Shown: positions 52,677 to 61,358 of the stretch, in pieces
How positions within the stretch are numbered: the stretch's first letter is position 1
Layout of the letters: each line of letters opens with the position of its first letter
DNA from: Pseudomonadota bacterium
GTDB taxonomy: Bacteria; Pseudomonadota; Alphaproteobacteria; Sphingomonadales; Sphingomonadaceae
Length of the DNA stretch: 64,000 nucleotides
Direction: 5' to 3'
Assembly: GCA_023389105.1 (NCBI GenBank)
Contig: JAEWEY010000006.1
Location: 162,217 to 226,216, forward strand
Position numbers and translations under genes: made by a program
The notes under the pieces: model-generated
Seen by the model: only the letters and a program-made list of their open reading frames with translations
Database searches by the model: none
What the model was told of the DNA's origin: nothing

Positions 52677-54043
52677 TGCGGCAGCTCGGCGGGGAAAATG
52701 TGCCGGGTCTTGTCCCACCGTTTCGCGCCGCCGCGCAGGTGGATCGAAAGCGCTCGCGCCGCGGCGAGCATCGCGATGACGTTGCCGACGAACAGTCGGG
52801 GAACGGAGAAAAAGCCCTCGATCCAGCCGTATGCGGACTTCGTGAACCAGAAGCGCATCAGCACGCGCCAGGCGAGCAGCCATGCGTTAATCGTCAGGAG
52901 GAAGGTCAGTGTCGGGTTCATGCGGCCCTGGACCGGCGCGCCGAGCGCTTCGGCAAGCCAGAGTTGCGACCAAAGAAGCGCTGCGAGATAGGCGGCGAGC
53001 AGCAGCACTGCCGCGAGCGGACCGCGGCGATCACGCATCCGCATCCAGCGCTCGCCGAGACCGCCGCTCCAGCCAAGGCGATCCCAGCCGGTTAACGCGA
53101 TACCGCCCAACCATCGCGCCTTCTGGCGCACCGCTTCACCGAGCGTCGACGGGAAATGTCCGCGGCTGGAGACGACGCCGCGCTCGCCAGGCTCCGCCGG
53201 AATGCGCACGAACATGGTTTTAAGGCCCAGCGCGCCCAGCTTGAGGCCAAGTTCATAATCCTCGGTCATGCTGCCCCGCGCGAACGGCTTGCCGTCTTGC
53301 AGTGCGGCCAAGCGGCACAAGGCGCGACGCTCGATCGCGCAGCCGACGCCGGCCAAGGGGATAGCGGCACCGACCGCTTCGCGCACAACCAGTTCCTTGA
53401 TGTGCGCTTCGGCAAATTCGTCACAATAGTGGCCCGAGATCCAGCGCGATTGCGGGTCGGGCAGGGGGAGCACGGGAAGCTGGACGATTGCAGCGCGGTC
53501 GATCAGGCCGTCGAAGATCCGCAGCTCGTAACGATGAACGACGTCCTCGGCATCGTGAAGGACGACGGCCTTCGCTTCACAGTCATGCGCCAGTTCGTAG
53601 GACTGGAGCGCATCGTAGAGATGATTGAGGCAATCGGCCTTGGTCGTCGGACCGTTCGCGGCAACTTCGACCGCCTCGACACGCTTGTCGACAACGCTCG
53701 CAATGGCGGCGGCGGTGGCGGGATCGTTGCGGTAATAACCGACGAAGATGCGGTAATTGTCGTAGTCGATGCGCTTCAGCATCGCCTTCAGCATCGGCGC
53801 GATAACCGGCGCCTCGTCCCAGGCGGGAACGAAGATCGCCAGCAAACCCGGGTCCTTGTTGAACACGAAATAGCTGGCGTAGGCCCGCTGGTGCCGGCTG
53901 TAGACGCCGATCGCCCGCCACAGTCGACGAGCGAAGAAGATCAGGTCGACAGCAAGATCGTTGAGCGCAAAGACCAGGAAGCCGACGCCAGCGAACAGCG
54001 CCAGCTCCGCCGCGAGGCGGGGCAGAATATCAGCGATGGTCAC
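52673..54043 (-). CDS. NfrB-like processive GT2 glycosyltransferase
   Basis: This 456-aa inner-membrane protein has a GT2 domain: DAEDVVHRYELR near residue 162 and TEDYELG near 261, then the processive-enzyme motif QKARW near 305, and about five C-terminal helices. The sequence resembles NfrB, the synthase of the N4 receptor glycan in E. coli, but it lacks the C-terminal c-di-GMP-binding MshEN domain of E. coli NfrB. It is translationally coupled to the NfrA-C-like gene. The start is GTG. Confidence 0.78.
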   Translation of the reverse strand: MTIADILPRLAAELALFAGVGFLVFALNDLAVDLIFFARRLWRAIGVYSRHQRAYASYFVFNKDPGLLAIFVPAWDEAPVIAPMLKAMLKRIDYDNYRIFVGYYRNDPATAAAIASVVDKRVEAVEVAANGPTTKADCLNHLYDALQSYELAHDCEAKAVVLHDAEDVVHRYELRIFDGLIDRAAIVQLPVLPLPDPQSRWISGHYCDEFAEAHIKELVVREAVGAAIPLAGVGCAIERRALCRLAALQDGKPFARGSMTEDYELGLKLGALGLKTMFVRIPAEPGERGVVSSRGHFPSTLGEAVRQKARWLGGIALTGWDRLGWSGGLGERWMRMRDRRGPLAAVLLLAAYLAALLWSQLWLAEALGAPVQGRMNPTLTFLLTINAWLLAWRVLMRFWFTKSAYGWIEGFFSVPRLFVGNVIAMLAAARALSIHLRGGAKRWDKTRHIFPAELPQ

Positions 54044-54073
54044 TGCTCAATCAGGCAGTAAACGGTGCGCCGG

Positions 54074-54085
54074 GAACGATCGTTC
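54074..54085. promoter_or_regulatory. 12-bp perfect palindrome GAACGATCGTTC
   Basis: The palindrome lies between the divergent NfrB-like gene (31 nt from its start) and the secreted protein gene at 54202. A -10-like TATACT follows at 54091-54096 on the plus strand. It could be an operator for either promoter. Confidence 0.5.
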
Positions 54086-54201
54086 TGGGATATACTCGGA
54101 CCATGACGCCCCCTGTTGGCGAATCGTGATAACCGAGCGTCCGAGTGGATGGCATAGTCGGATTTAAACGACAAGTTCGGTTGGTTAAGGCGTCGTTTTG
54201 G

Positions 54202-54735
54202 ATGATTACTGTTCAACGAAAGTGGCTAGGGTTGTTTTACTTGCTTCGACTTGCACCCTTCTTCTGCGCGCTGGTGCTTCCCAGTGCGGCTGGCGCGGGA
54301 ATCCTGAGCGCTGGCGGTGCTTGGGTGGTAATCGATCGCGGCGCGAGTTGTGAAGCGCTGACGCGGTCCCTGAGGGTGGCGACAAAGGACAAGGTCCAGG
54401 CGCTGGCCGGACTGACATTTGCCGCAGACAGCCGCCGGTGGGCCGAATTCCACACGCGGCTGAGCCGGATGCCGCGCGGCGACGCAAGCGTGATGCTGAA
54501 GATTGGCGACCAGCCATTCCTGCTTGCCACGCGGAATGGCTGGGCGTGGAGCCGCGGGCCGCAGCAGTCCCAGGCGATCGTCGAAGCGCTGCGGATGGCA
54601 ACGACGATGAGTATCGAAAGCCGCGACCAACGGGGCGTGCGCTTCAGCGATCCCTACCTGCTTGATGGTGCATCGACGGCGATCGATTCCGCTGCGGCGC
54701 GGTGCGCGCTTCGCGGCGCTGGCAAAATCCGCTGA
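54202..54735 (+). CDS. Exported protein of unknown function
   Basis: This 177-aa protein has a signal-like N-terminus (WLGLFYLLRLAPFFCALVLPSAAGA) and a mature part beginning LSAGGAWVVIDRGASCEALTRSL. The pattern of tryptophan, basic residue, Cys and a later C-terminal Cys (DSAAARCALRG) loosely recalls IalB-like invasion-associated proteins, but no family can be asserted. ATG 54202 is used; the GTG at 54145 would place a charged segment before the signal peptide. A TATACT box lies about 100 nt upstream. Confidence 0.55.
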   Translation: MITVQRKWLGLFYLLRLAPFFCALVLPSAAGAGILSAGGAWVVIDRGASCEALTRSLRVATKDKVQALAGLTFAADSRRWAEFHTRLSRMPRGDASVMLKIGDQPFLLATRNGWAWSRGPQQSQAIVEALRMATTMSIESRDQRGVRFSDPYLLDGASTAIDSAAARCALRGAGKIR

Positions 54736-54760
54736 TCATAACTAGATAGCGCGCCTCACC

Positions 54761-55933
54761 ATGAGTGCCGACACCAGCCTGATGCCCATTCCGGGCGCCG
54801 TTGACCCTGTGCCCGTGCCGCGGGCGGTGAAGCCGCGCGCCGACGGCAAGGTTGACCTGGTCGGCCTGTCCAAGGACGAGATCCGCGTCGCGCTCGAAGC
54901 AGCTGGGCTGGAGCCGAAGCAGGCGAAGCTGCGCGGCAAGCAGATCTGGCACTGGACCTATAATCGCGGGGTCACCGACTTCGCGCTGATGAGCGACATC
55001 GCCAAGGCGCAACGCGGCTGGTTCGAGGAGCGATTTGTCGTGTCGCGGCCGGAAGTGGTCGAGGCGCAGGTATCGTCGGACGGCACGCGCAAGTGGCTGC
55101 TGAAGACGCACGACGGTCACGATTTCGAGATGGTGTTCATCCCCGATGCGGATCGCGGCACCTTGTGCGTGTCGAGCCAGGTCGGCTGCACGCTTAACTG
55201 CCGTTTCTGCCACACTGGTACGATGGCGCTGGTGCGCAACCTGGAGCCGGCGGAGATCGTCGGACAGGTCATGCTGGCGCGCGATGCGCTCGGCGAATGG
55301 CCGAGCCAGCCCGAAGGCCGCATGCTGACCAACATCGTTATGATGGGCATGGGCGAGCCGCTCTACAATTTCGACAATGTCCGCGACGCGCTGAAGATCG
55401 TGATGGACGGCGACGGATTGGGCCTGTCGCGGCGACGGATCACATTGTCGACCAGCGGCGTGGTACCGATGATGGAGCGCGCGGGCGCGGAGATCGGCGT
55501 GAACCTTGCCGTGTCGCTGCACGCGGTGACCAAGGAAATCCGCGACGAGATCGTGCCGCTCAACCGCAAGTACGGGATCGAGCAATTGCTGGAGGCGTGC
55601 GCGGCCTATCCGGGCGCGAACAATGCGCGGCGCATCACGTTCGAATATGTGATGCTGAAGGACAAGAACGACAGTGACGAGCATGCGCGCGAGCTGGTCC
55701 GGCTGATCCGCCATTACCGGCTGCCCGCGAAGGTCAATCTGATTCCGTTCAATCCGTGGGGCGGCGCGGCCTATGAGTGCTCGACCGATGAACGCATCCG
55801 ATCCTTCAGCAACATCATCTTCGAGGCGGGCATCTCGGCGCCAGTGCGGACTCCGCGCGGCCGCGACATCGACGCCGCCTGCGGCCAGCTGAAGACCGCG
55901 GCCGAGCGGAAGCGCCGCAGCGCCGCTGCCTGA
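54761..55933 (+). CDS. rlmN: 23S rRNA (adenine2503-C2)/tRNA(adenine37-C2)-methyltransferase
   Basis: This 390-aa radical-SAM enzyme has the CxxxCxxC cluster at CTLNCRFC near residue 143, IVMMGMGEPLYNFDNV, NLAVSLHA and LIPFNPW, the RlmN-specific motifs including the catalytic Cys near the end (DIDAACGQL). It methylates A2503 in 23S rRNA and A37 in some tRNAs. A Pro-rich N-terminal extension of about 25 residues precedes VDLVGLSKDEI. It leads the rlmN-TSUP-mpaB-cfa gene row. Confidence 0.96.
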   Translation: MSADTSLMPIPGAVDPVPVPRAVKPRADGKVDLVGLSKDEIRVALEAAGLEPKQAKLRGKQIWHWTYNRGVTDFALMSDIAKAQRGWFEERFVVSRPEVVEAQVSSDGTRKWLLKTHDGHDFEMVFIPDADRGTLCVSSQVGCTLNCRFCHTGTMALVRNLEPAEIVGQVMLARDALGEWPSQPEGRMLTNIVMMGMGEPLYNFDNVRDALKIVMDGDGLGLSRRRITLSTSGVVPMMERAGAEIGVNLAVSLHAVTKEIRDEIVPLNRKYGIEQLLEACAAYPGANNARRITFEYVMLKDKNDSDEHARELVRLIRHYRLPAKVNLIPFNPWGGAAYECSTDERIRSFSNIIFEAGISAPVRTPRGRDIDAACGQLKTAAERKRRSAAA

Positions 55934-55982
55934 CTTCAGCGTCATTGCCTTAGCTGCCGGCGCGGGGTTCGTCGGCGGCGCC

Positions 55983-56684
55983 ATGAATGCACTTGCCGGT
56001 GGTGGCACCTTCGCCACCCTGCCGGCACTGATCGCGCTGGGCCTGCCGGCAAACGTTGCCAACGCAACATCCAACGTTGCGCTGCTGCCAGGCGCCGCGG
56101 CGAGCGCTGCCGAATATCGCGACGAGCTCGAGTCGGTCGGCGGCATGTCGGTGCGGATGCTGGCGGCGATCACGTTTGTCGGGGGGCTGGTGGGCAGTGT
56201 GCTCCTGGTCCTGACGCCCAGCCGCGTGTTCGACTTCATCATTCCCTGGCTGCTGCTCGTCGGGCTGATCGCGATGCTGTTCGGTCAGCGCGCGTCAGCC
56301 TGGCTCCATGAGCGGGTGACCATTGGCCGGCCAACCCTTGTCACCGCGCAATCGCTACTCGCGATCTATGGCGGCTATTTCGGCGGAGGCGTCGGCCTGA
56401 TGATGACCGCGACCTACGGATTGCTGGCCGGCGCGCATCCGCGATCTTTGTTTGCTGCGCGGACCTTGATGCTCGCGATTGCCAATCTTGCTGCGGCGAT
56501 GGTTTTCGTCAGCGTCGGCCTCGTGCGTTGGGCGGCGTGCGTGCCCATGCTGGTGGGGGCGATCCTCGGCGGTTGGCTCGGTGCCAAGCTGGGTAAGCGC
56601 CTGCCCCTCGGACTAGTGCAGGCGTGGACATTGGCGGTCACTGCAGCGACGACCCTGGTGTTCTTCGTGCGAGCCTACGGCTGA
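55983..56684 (+). CDS. TSUP family permease with non-canonical or truncated start
   Basis: This is a 233-aa TauE/SafE-type permease: MNALAGGGTFATLPALIALGLPANVANATSN, seven to eight helices. The family's first helix (here VIALAAGAGFVGGA) lies upstream of the first ATG (55983) and in frame; codons there run back to CTG 55926, which overlaps the rlmN stop, with no ATG, GTG or TTG. Either the true start is CTG or ATT, or the protein lost its first helix. Its stop overlaps the downstream ATG (TGATG). Confidence 0.78.
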   Translation: MNALAGGGTFATLPALIALGLPANVANATSNVALLPGAAASAAEYRDELESVGGMSVRMLAAITFVGGLVGSVLLVLTPSRVFDFIIPWLLLVGLIAMLFGQRASAWLHERVTIGRPTLVTAQSLLAIYGGYFGGGVGLMMTATYGLLAGAHPRSLFAARTLMLAIANLAAAMVFVSVGLVRWAACVPMLVGAILGGWLGAKLGKRLPLGLVQAWTLAVTAATTLVFFVRAYG

Positions 56685-57526
56685 TGCTGACCCCGATCCG
56701 CCGCGCGCTCGTGAAGCAGGTCCGCAGCACCTTCAACGACCGCTCCAAGGGTGAGCGGCCGGTCGCGCGATCGGATCACGCGCTGTTCGCACCGGATTCG
56801 GTTGTGTGGCGCGTGCATGGGGATGTGACCTCGATGATGGCCGGCGGGATTGCCGCGCTGCTGCTGCAGATGCTGCATCCGAAAGCGCTCGGCGGCGTGT
56901 GGGATCATAGCGACGTGCAATCCGACATGATCGGACGCCTGCGTCGGACCGCGCGGTTCATTGCCGTTACCACTTACGGCGAGCGCGATGCAGCGTTGGC
57001 GGCGATCGACCGCGTGCGACGTATCCACGATCAGGTCGGCGGCGCGCTGGCCGATGGGTCGCGGTATCAGGCGGGCGACCCGCATCTGCTGGCTTGGGTG
57101 CATGTCGCCGGCGCGATCATGTTCTTGGACGGTTGGCGCCGCTACGGCGAGCCGCGGATGAGCGTAGCGGAACAGGATCGATACTTCGCGGAAAGCGGCG
57201 AGGTGGCGCGTCTGCTTGGCGCCGATTCGGTGCCGCAAACGCGTAGGGCGGCTGAGCGCATGCTTACCGACTTTCGTTCGGAGCTGAGAACTGATGAGCG
57301 GACCCGCGCTTTCCGCGACTTCGTGCTACGCGCGCCAGCGCCGAGCCTGGGCGAAGTGGCCGCGCAGAAATTGCTCATGCAGGCGGCCGTCGACCTGCTC
57401 CCGCCTTGGGCGCAGCGGATGCACGACGTCCGGCCGCTTCCCTTCTCCGCGCCGGCGATCCGCGCGGCGACATTCGGCCTGGCGGGTACCTTGCGTTGGG
57501 CCTTTGCGCACGAGGCCTATCGCTAG
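56684..57526 (+). CDS. Oxygenase MpaB-like (DUF2236) protein
   Basis: This is a 280-aa protein of the MpaB/DUF2236 family, fungal and bacterial oxygenases with a haem b-binding site. It has VVWRVHGDVTSMMAGGIAALLLQMLHPKALGGVWDHS near residue 38, RFIAVTTYG, HLLAWVHVAGAIMF and the final ALRWAFAHEAYR-like end. The His residues in these motifs are the family's metal or haem positions. The substrate is unknown. The start codon overlaps the TSUP stop by one base. Confidence 0.82.
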   Translation: MLTPIRRALVKQVRSTFNDRSKGERPVARSDHALFAPDSVVWRVHGDVTSMMAGGIAALLLQMLHPKALGGVWDHSDVQSDMIGRLRRTARFIAVTTYGERDAALAAIDRVRRIHDQVGGALADGSRYQAGDPHLLAWVHVAGAIMFLDGWRRYGEPRMSVAEQDRYFAESGEVARLLGADSVPQTRRAAERMLTDFRSELRTDERTRAFRDFVLRAPAPSLGEVAAQKLLMQAAVDLLPPWAQRMHDVRPLPFSAPAIRAATFGLAGTLRWAFAHEAYR

Positions 57527-57574
57527 CTGCAATGGCGTGGCAATCGGCGCCAGCGGAAACGGAGTTTACAGCGC

Positions 57575-58849
57575 ATGTCCCTGATTGGCCGGTTCATCGA
57601 CCAGATCCTTCCCGTTGGTAGCATCACCCTGATCCAGGCGGATGGCAGCCGCGGGACCTACGGGCCTGGCGGGGGGAAGAGCATCACCGTCAAGCTCCAC
57701 GATAAGCGCGCGACCTTCGAACTGTTTCGCAATCCGCGCCTCAAGCTCGGCGAGCTGTATATGGACGGCCGGCTGACGATCGAGGACGGCACGATCCTTG
57801 ACCTGCTGGAGCTCATCGTCGGGGCGCAGCCGTGGGAACAGGGTGGCCGCAAGGCGCTCGGCAAGGGGAAAGCCGGCAAGCTGAAGTCGCTGTTCCGCCG
57901 CAACCCGGTCGGCAAGGCCCGCAGCAACGTCGCGCATCACTATGACATTGGGAACGAGCTGTACGCGCTCTTCCTCGACGACGACCTGCAGTACAGCTGC
58001 GCCTACTTCACCAATCCGAAAAACAGCCTGGAGCAGGCGCAGGCCGACAAGAAAGCGCACATCGCCGCCAAGTTGAACCTGAAGCCGGGCCAGCGCGTGC
58101 TCGACATCGGCTGCGGCTGGGGCGGGATGGCGCTGTATCTGAACCGCGTTGCCGACGTCGACGTGCTCGGCGTCACGCTATCGGAAGAGCAGCTGAAGAT
58201 CGCGCAGGAGCGCGCCGCCGATGCCGGCGTCGCCGATCGCGTGAAGTTTCAGCTGATCGATTACCGCGAGCTCGACGGCCGGTTCGACCGCATCGTTTCG
58301 GTCGGCATGTTCGAACATGTCGGCGCGGCGCATTATGACGAATTCTACGCCAAGTGCCGCGACCTGCTGACGGACGATGGCGTGATGTTGCTGCACACGA
58401 TCGGCAAGCTTGGCGGCGCGGGAACGCCCGATCCGTTCACCGACAAATGGATATTCCCCGGCTATCATCTGCCGAGCCTGTCGCAGATGTGTTCGTCGAG
58501 CGAGAAGGTGCGGATGATCGTCAGCGACGTCGAGACGCTGCGGCTGCATTATGCCTACACGCTGCGTCACTGGCTCGATCGGGCGACCAAGAAGCGGGCC
58601 CAGATCGAGAAGCTGTACGACGCCCGCTTTTTCCGCATGTGGGAGTTCTACCTAGCCGGCGGCATCGTCATGTTTGAAAGTGGCGCCGCCTGTAATTTCC
58701 AGGTGCAATACGTTCGCGACCGCCACGCGACCCCGATCATTCGCGACTATATGTTCGAAGTCGAGAAAAGGTACCGCGAGGCGGATGCAAAGCCGGCGCC
58801 GGCGAAGAAGTCGCGCGGCGCCGGAAAGAAAGTGGCTGCGAAGGCCTAG
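57575..58849 (+). CDS. cfa: Cyclopropane-fatty-acyl-phospholipid synthase
   Basis: This 424-aa SAM-dependent enzyme has NVAHHYDIGNELYALFLDDDLQYSCAYF near residue 110, the SAM site VLDIGCGWGGMALYL near 172, and MFEHVGAAHYDEF and GYHLPSL in the catalytic half. It adds a methylene bridge to unsaturated acyl chains in membrane phospholipids. The last 25 residues are Lys/Ala-rich (KPAPAKKSRGAGKKVAAKA), a basic tail that could aid membrane contact. It ends 4 nt into the convergent EF-hand gene. Confidence 0.93.
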   Translation: MSLIGRFIDQILPVGSITLIQADGSRGTYGPGGGKSITVKLHDKRATFELFRNPRLKLGELYMDGRLTIEDGTILDLLELIVGAQPWEQGGRKALGKGKAGKLKSLFRRNPVGKARSNVAHHYDIGNELYALFLDDDLQYSCAYFTNPKNSLEQAQADKKAHIAAKLNLKPGQRVLDIGCGWGGMALYLNRVADVDVLGVTLSEEQLKIAQERAADAGVADRVKFQLIDYRELDGRFDRIVSVGMFEHVGAAHYDEFYAKCRDLLTDDGVMLLHTIGKLGGAGTPDPFTDKWIFPGYHLPSLSQMCSSSEKVRMIVSDVETLRLHYAYTLRHWLDRATKKRAQIEKLYDARFFRMWEFYLAGGIVMFESGAACNFQVQYVRDRHATPIIRDYMFEVEKRYREADAKPAPAKKSRGAGKKVAAKA

Positions 58850-59607
58850 CTACGGCGTTCCATTCGCATGATGCGGACGTTCTTGCGTTCGTCCGGGGTG
58901 ATCTTGCCGTCGTGATTGGCGTCGGCGCGATCGAAATGCGCGAGGGCCGCCGCCTGCGCTTCGGCAAGCGAGACCCGGCCGTCATGGTTGGTGTCGGCCA
59001 TGTCGAACATCTTCCCGCCAAAGCCCATGCCGCCCATGTGCATCATGCGCATCTTCATGCCGGGATGTCCGCGCATCTCGGGCATGTTCGGCATGCCTGG
59101 CATTTCGCCGTGGGCCATCGGACCCTTGCCGTCGCGCATGACAATGACGCGCTGCTCACGGACTTCGCCGCGGCCAGCCATGAATTCCTGACGGCTGATG
59201 TTGCCGTCGCGGTTGGTGTCGAGCTTGTCGAACATGGCGCCGCGATCGCCAATGTGAACGCCGCGCTCAGCCAGGCGCTTCTCGATGTCCGGACCCATCG
59301 CCGCCATTTTTTGATGCTGCGCCTGGATTTCTTCGCGGGTCAGGTAGCCGTCGTGGTTGGCATCGAGGTGCGCAAACATCTTGCCAACATGTTCGCTCAC
59401 TTCAGCGCGACTCATGGGCTTGTTCATCATGATCATCATGTTCGGACGGCCTGAGCGAGCCATTCGCGCCATCGGTGCGCGCGGTGCCATCGGCGGCATG
59501 ACCGTTGTTCCCTGCGCAACGCCGGGCGGCGGTGTGACTTGCGCGGCCGCGGGCGAGATTGCTGCGAGCATTGCCGCGGCTGCGCTGCCAATAACAAGCC
59601 TGTTCAT
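58846..59607 (-). CDS. Exported Met-rich EF-hand protein
   Basis: This 253-aa protein has a signal peptide (MNRLVIGSAAAAMLAAISPAAAQ) and four EF-hand loops DANHDGYLT, DTNRDGNIS, DTNHDGRVS and DANHDGKIT in two pairs. Between the pairs is a Met/His/Gly/Pro-rich stretch (MPGMPNMPEMRGHPGMK, MRMMHMGGMGFGG) and an N-terminal PMAPRAPMARMARSG. It should bind calcium, and the Met/His stretch may bind copper or another soft metal. GGAGGAGG-like ribosome site precedes ATG 59607. Confidence 0.88.
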   Translation of the reverse strand: MNRLVIGSAAAAMLAAISPAAAQVTPPPGVAQGTTVMPPMAPRAPMARMARSGRPNMMIMMNKPMSRAEVSEHVGKMFAHLDANHDGYLTREEIQAQHQKMAAMGPDIEKRLAERGVHIGDRGAMFDKLDTNRDGNISRQEFMAGRGEVREQRVIVMRDGKGPMAHGEMPGMPNMPEMRGHPGMKMRMMHMGGMGFGGKMFDMADTNHDGRVSLAEAQAAALAHFDRADANHDGKITPDERKNVRIMRMERRS

Positions 59608-59685
59608 CGGTGCCTCCTCCACTGACCTTGAGGACGGGCTAAACCGCGCAAGCTTTCTGCAAATTGAACAGCCGCGGAACCATCT

Positions 59686-61242
59686 TCAGCGAAGCGTGTA
59701 AGGCCGGACGGCGATTGCTTCCCAGCGCTGCTCCGCCCCTGGGTTTCGCGAACGAGACAATGCACGCGGGACATCGCCCGCCGGATCGAAGATTCCGGTT
59801 TGGCGCGTAACAAGCCAGATAGTTTTGACTTGGCCGATTTTAGGGTCGCTGGCGACCTCGTCAGCCTGTCGGGCGGTAAGCGAAACCACGGCCGGCGAGC
59901 CGGCGCGGATTGGACCCTTGAATGTCGTTGCGGGGTAATCACCGGGTATGCCCCGCATCGGGAGCTGGCTGCCGGCCGCCCGCAGTGGCAACTCGCTGTC
60001 GTTGGGGTACAGCCATACCTGGTCGCCGCGCGCGACGTGCGAACTCAAATACGTGCTTACATCGTCCCATGGTTCCGTTGCCGGGCGCAACGCGACTTGT
60101 ACGGCGGCGGGCAGCAGCGTGATGGTCAGCGCGGCGCTCAGCACGAAGCGCTCGCGCGCCGACGCCGAGCGCGCGACGGCGCCCGCCAGCGCCAGATAGG
60201 CGGGGATCAGCGTGGGCGTTAGCGTGCGCGGCAGGAAAACGGGTATAACCAACGACGAAATCAGGATTGCGGCCAGCGGCGGACCCCACCAAAGCAGCAG
60301 AAGGGCTCGGTCCGCCGTCCACCCTTTATCCCTTAGCCCATGTTCGACCGCCCGCTTGGCGAGGAGGACCATGATAAGGGCTGCAACGGCCGAACTGATC
60401 GTCAGGACTTCGACAGGGACGGTGTAGAGGCCAAGCAGTTGCAGGGCCATGCCGGGTTCCCAGCTGAGCCAGCCGGTGCCCCAGTCGCCCACCCGACGCG
60501 CAATCATGAGCAGGCAGGGCAGGTAGAGCAGCAGAACGACGGTCGCCGCGACCGCGCCGCGAATAATCGTCGACCGTTCTGGCCGCCGGAGCCACGCCGG
60601 CAAGACTGCGACAGCAAGGCATGCCGCGTAGATCGCGCCGAGGCCGTGGGCCCAGAGCCCCAGCTCGGTTCCGGCGACGAGGATGAGCCAGGAGCCGAGG
60701 TCGCCAGGACCGTCGCGGAACTCGCGCAGCAGGCGCAGTACGCCGAGCACCGCCAGCGCATAGGCAAAAATGAGCAAAGGATAGGGCCGCGCTTCGGCGC
60801 CCATCAGGACCAGCATCGGCGAAACCGCCGTCAGACAGGCGGCGAGGCCCATCCGCAGAAATGACTGACCCGACGGGCGCTGCCGCTCAATTTCGTTGGC
60901 GGCGGCGACGACGACCGGAATAACGGCGACCGCGAAGAGCCAGGAAAATGACCGCAGCTCCAGCGCACCGTCGCCGGCCATCGCCCGCCAGAGCTTCAGC
61001 AGGGAATAATAAAAGGGCGGGTGTGTTTCGTAGGTAGGGACTTCCGTCCACAAGACTTGCCAGCTGCGTGCCGAGAACCATGCGCTATAGGCCTCGTCGA
61101 GCCACAGCGGACGGCCGATGCCGCCGAGCACCCGCAGCACTAGCGCCACGATCATCAGCCCGCCGACCAAATGCCACGAATGCACGCGCACGGTGCGCGG
61201 CGCGGCTGCGATCGAAAGGTCGGAAGATGACACGGCGTCCAT
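59686..61242 (-). CDS. GT-C glycosyltransferase (family 39-like)
   Basis: This 518-aa polytopic protein has the GT-C signature WLDEAYSAWFSARSW near residue 47 (acidic pair in the first periplasmic loop) and THPPFYYSLLKLW, followed by eight to ten helices and a periplasmic tail. It should move a sugar from a polyprenyl-phosphate donor to a protein or lipid, as in the GT39/GT83 class. It is divergent from the second polytopic gene. The substrate is unknown. Confidence 0.82.
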   Translation of the reverse strand: MDAVSSSDLSIAAAPRTVRVHSWHLVGGLMIVALVLRVLGGIGRPLWLDEAYSAWFSARSWQVLWTEVPTYETHPPFYYSLLKLWRAMAGDGALELRSFSWLFAVAVIPVVVAAANEIERQRPSGQSFLRMGLAACLTAVSPMLVLMGAEARPYPLLIFAYALAVLGVLRLLREFRDGPGDLGSWLILVAGTELGLWAHGLGAIYAACLAVAVLPAWLRRPERSTIIRGAVAATVVLLLYLPCLLMIARRVGDWGTGWLSWEPGMALQLLGLYTVPVEVLTISSAVAALIMVLLAKRAVEHGLRDKGWTADRALLLLWWGPPLAAILISSLVIPVFLPRTLTPTLIPAYLALAGAVARSASARERFVLSAALTITLLPAAVQVALRPATEPWDDVSTYLSSHVARGDQVWLYPNDSELPLRAAGSQLPMRGIPGDYPATTFKGPIRAGSPAVVSLTARQADEVASDPKIGQVKTIWLVTRQTGIFDPAGDVPRALSRSRNPGAEQRWEAIAVRPYTLR

Positions 61243-61289
61243 GTTGCGCCGGACGTACGGCGAAGATGGTTAATAGCTTGTAATTCCGG

Positions 61290-61307
61290 TTGTCCCGACA
61301 TGGACAA
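61290..61307. promoter_or_regulatory. Inverted repeat between divergent GT-C genes
   Basis: TTGTCC and GGACAA flank CGACAT, in the 116-nt gap between the two divergent membrane-protein genes. It is a possible shared operator. Confidence 0.4.
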
Positions 61308-61358
61308 TTGAGCACGCCCCGCTAGGACGCCGCGAGCATTTCATAGCGGGCATGTGAC

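Noticed and set aside
54644..56242. 532-codon open frame opposite rlmN and the start of the TSUP gene
   Set aside because: It spans two real genes in antisense and has no family signature.
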